DNA from: Bacteroidales bacterium UBA5762
GTDB lineage: Bacteria > Bacteroidota > Bacteroidia > Bacteroidales > TTA-H9
Direction of reading: 5' to 3'
DNA length: 64,000 bases
Assembly (NCBI GenBank): GCA_002418865.1
Contig: DIEY01000100.1
Coordinates: 8,886-72,885 of the forward strand
The position numbers were made by a program, and so were the translations under genes. The notes below the pieces were generated by a model. That model saw only the letters and a program-made list of their open reading frames with translations, made no database searches and had not been told where the DNA came from. Position 1 is the stretch's first letter, and each line of letters starts with the position of its first letter. Shown here piece by piece: positions 63,911 through 64,000 of this stretch.

Positions 63911-64000
63911 AACCCAAAATCTTAAATAAACCACTATACATCAGACGATTATAAGCATAAATAATTATTAATGAGCTGATACAAATATTTATACTATTTA

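Overview
The window looks like a chromosomal segment of an anaerobic, fermentative member of the phylum Bacteroidota, probably Bacteroidales outside the classic gut Bacteroides. The evidence is a SusC/SusD glycan-uptake pair, a PorW/SprE-type protein of the type IX secretion system, a MurF-alanine racemase fusion, a bactofilin, pyruvate:ferredoxin oxidoreductase, low GC content, and many copies of the Bacteroidota -7 promoter box TAxxTTTG. I see no rRNA, tRNA, CRISPR array, transposase or phage gene. The species cannot be named from the sequence alone.

Layout. 1-8.7 kb is a polysaccharide utilisation locus: the end of a GH3 glucosidase on +, convergent with a four-gene operon on - (duplicated PKD surface lipoprotein, SusC, SusD, GH30). 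The enzyme set suggests a beta-1,3/1,6-glucan. Near-perfect hairpins sit between the PKD gene and susC and between susD and GH30. 9-17.7 kb holds nifJ, a divergent dihydroorotate-dehydrogenase-like gene, mutS2 and a patatin. 18-29 kb holds a thioredoxin-like protein, a membrane-anchored coiled-coil protein, a YdcF-like protein, a large cytoplasmic hybrid histidine kinase, a DUF456 protein, a LolC/E-type permease and a MORN-type lipoprotein. gdhA follows with an excellent promoter and a 38-bp palindromic terminator.

30.9-43.2 kb is a co-directional run: leucyl aminopeptidase, pdxA, the murF-alr fusion, then a cell-surface cassette of a DPM-like GT2 fused to a GT-C-like membrane domain, an MBOAT O-acyltransferase, an SGNH-type partner, and a second GT-C-like protein. 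The last two share a C-terminal beta-sandwich-like domain. I consider this cassette the best candidate for an undescribed system, a surface glycan or glycolipid glycosylation and O-acylation module.

43.4-48.2 kb (- strand) holds folE, a queD-like gene, two AtpI/AtpZ-type membrane proteins without ATP synthase genes beside them, a bactofilin and porW/sprE. 48.6-53.9 kb (+) holds an M23 peptidase, dxr, rseP, deoC, a membrane protein and a lipoprotein. 53.9-57.3 kb (-) holds a DUF4296 lipoprotein, an OmpH-like protein and recQ. 57.9-64 kb holds kdsD-like, an AhpD-like protein, lptB, pssA (-), an unknown protein, queA, tatA and a DUF2905 protein. Envelope biogenesis (KDO isomerase, LptB, PssA, RseP, M23, Tat, Lol-like permease, T9SS) dominates the right half.

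Start codons were moved inward from the longest reading frame where a signal peptide, lipobox, ribosome site or -7 box argued for it. All functions are inferred from motifs read by eye; no database search was run.
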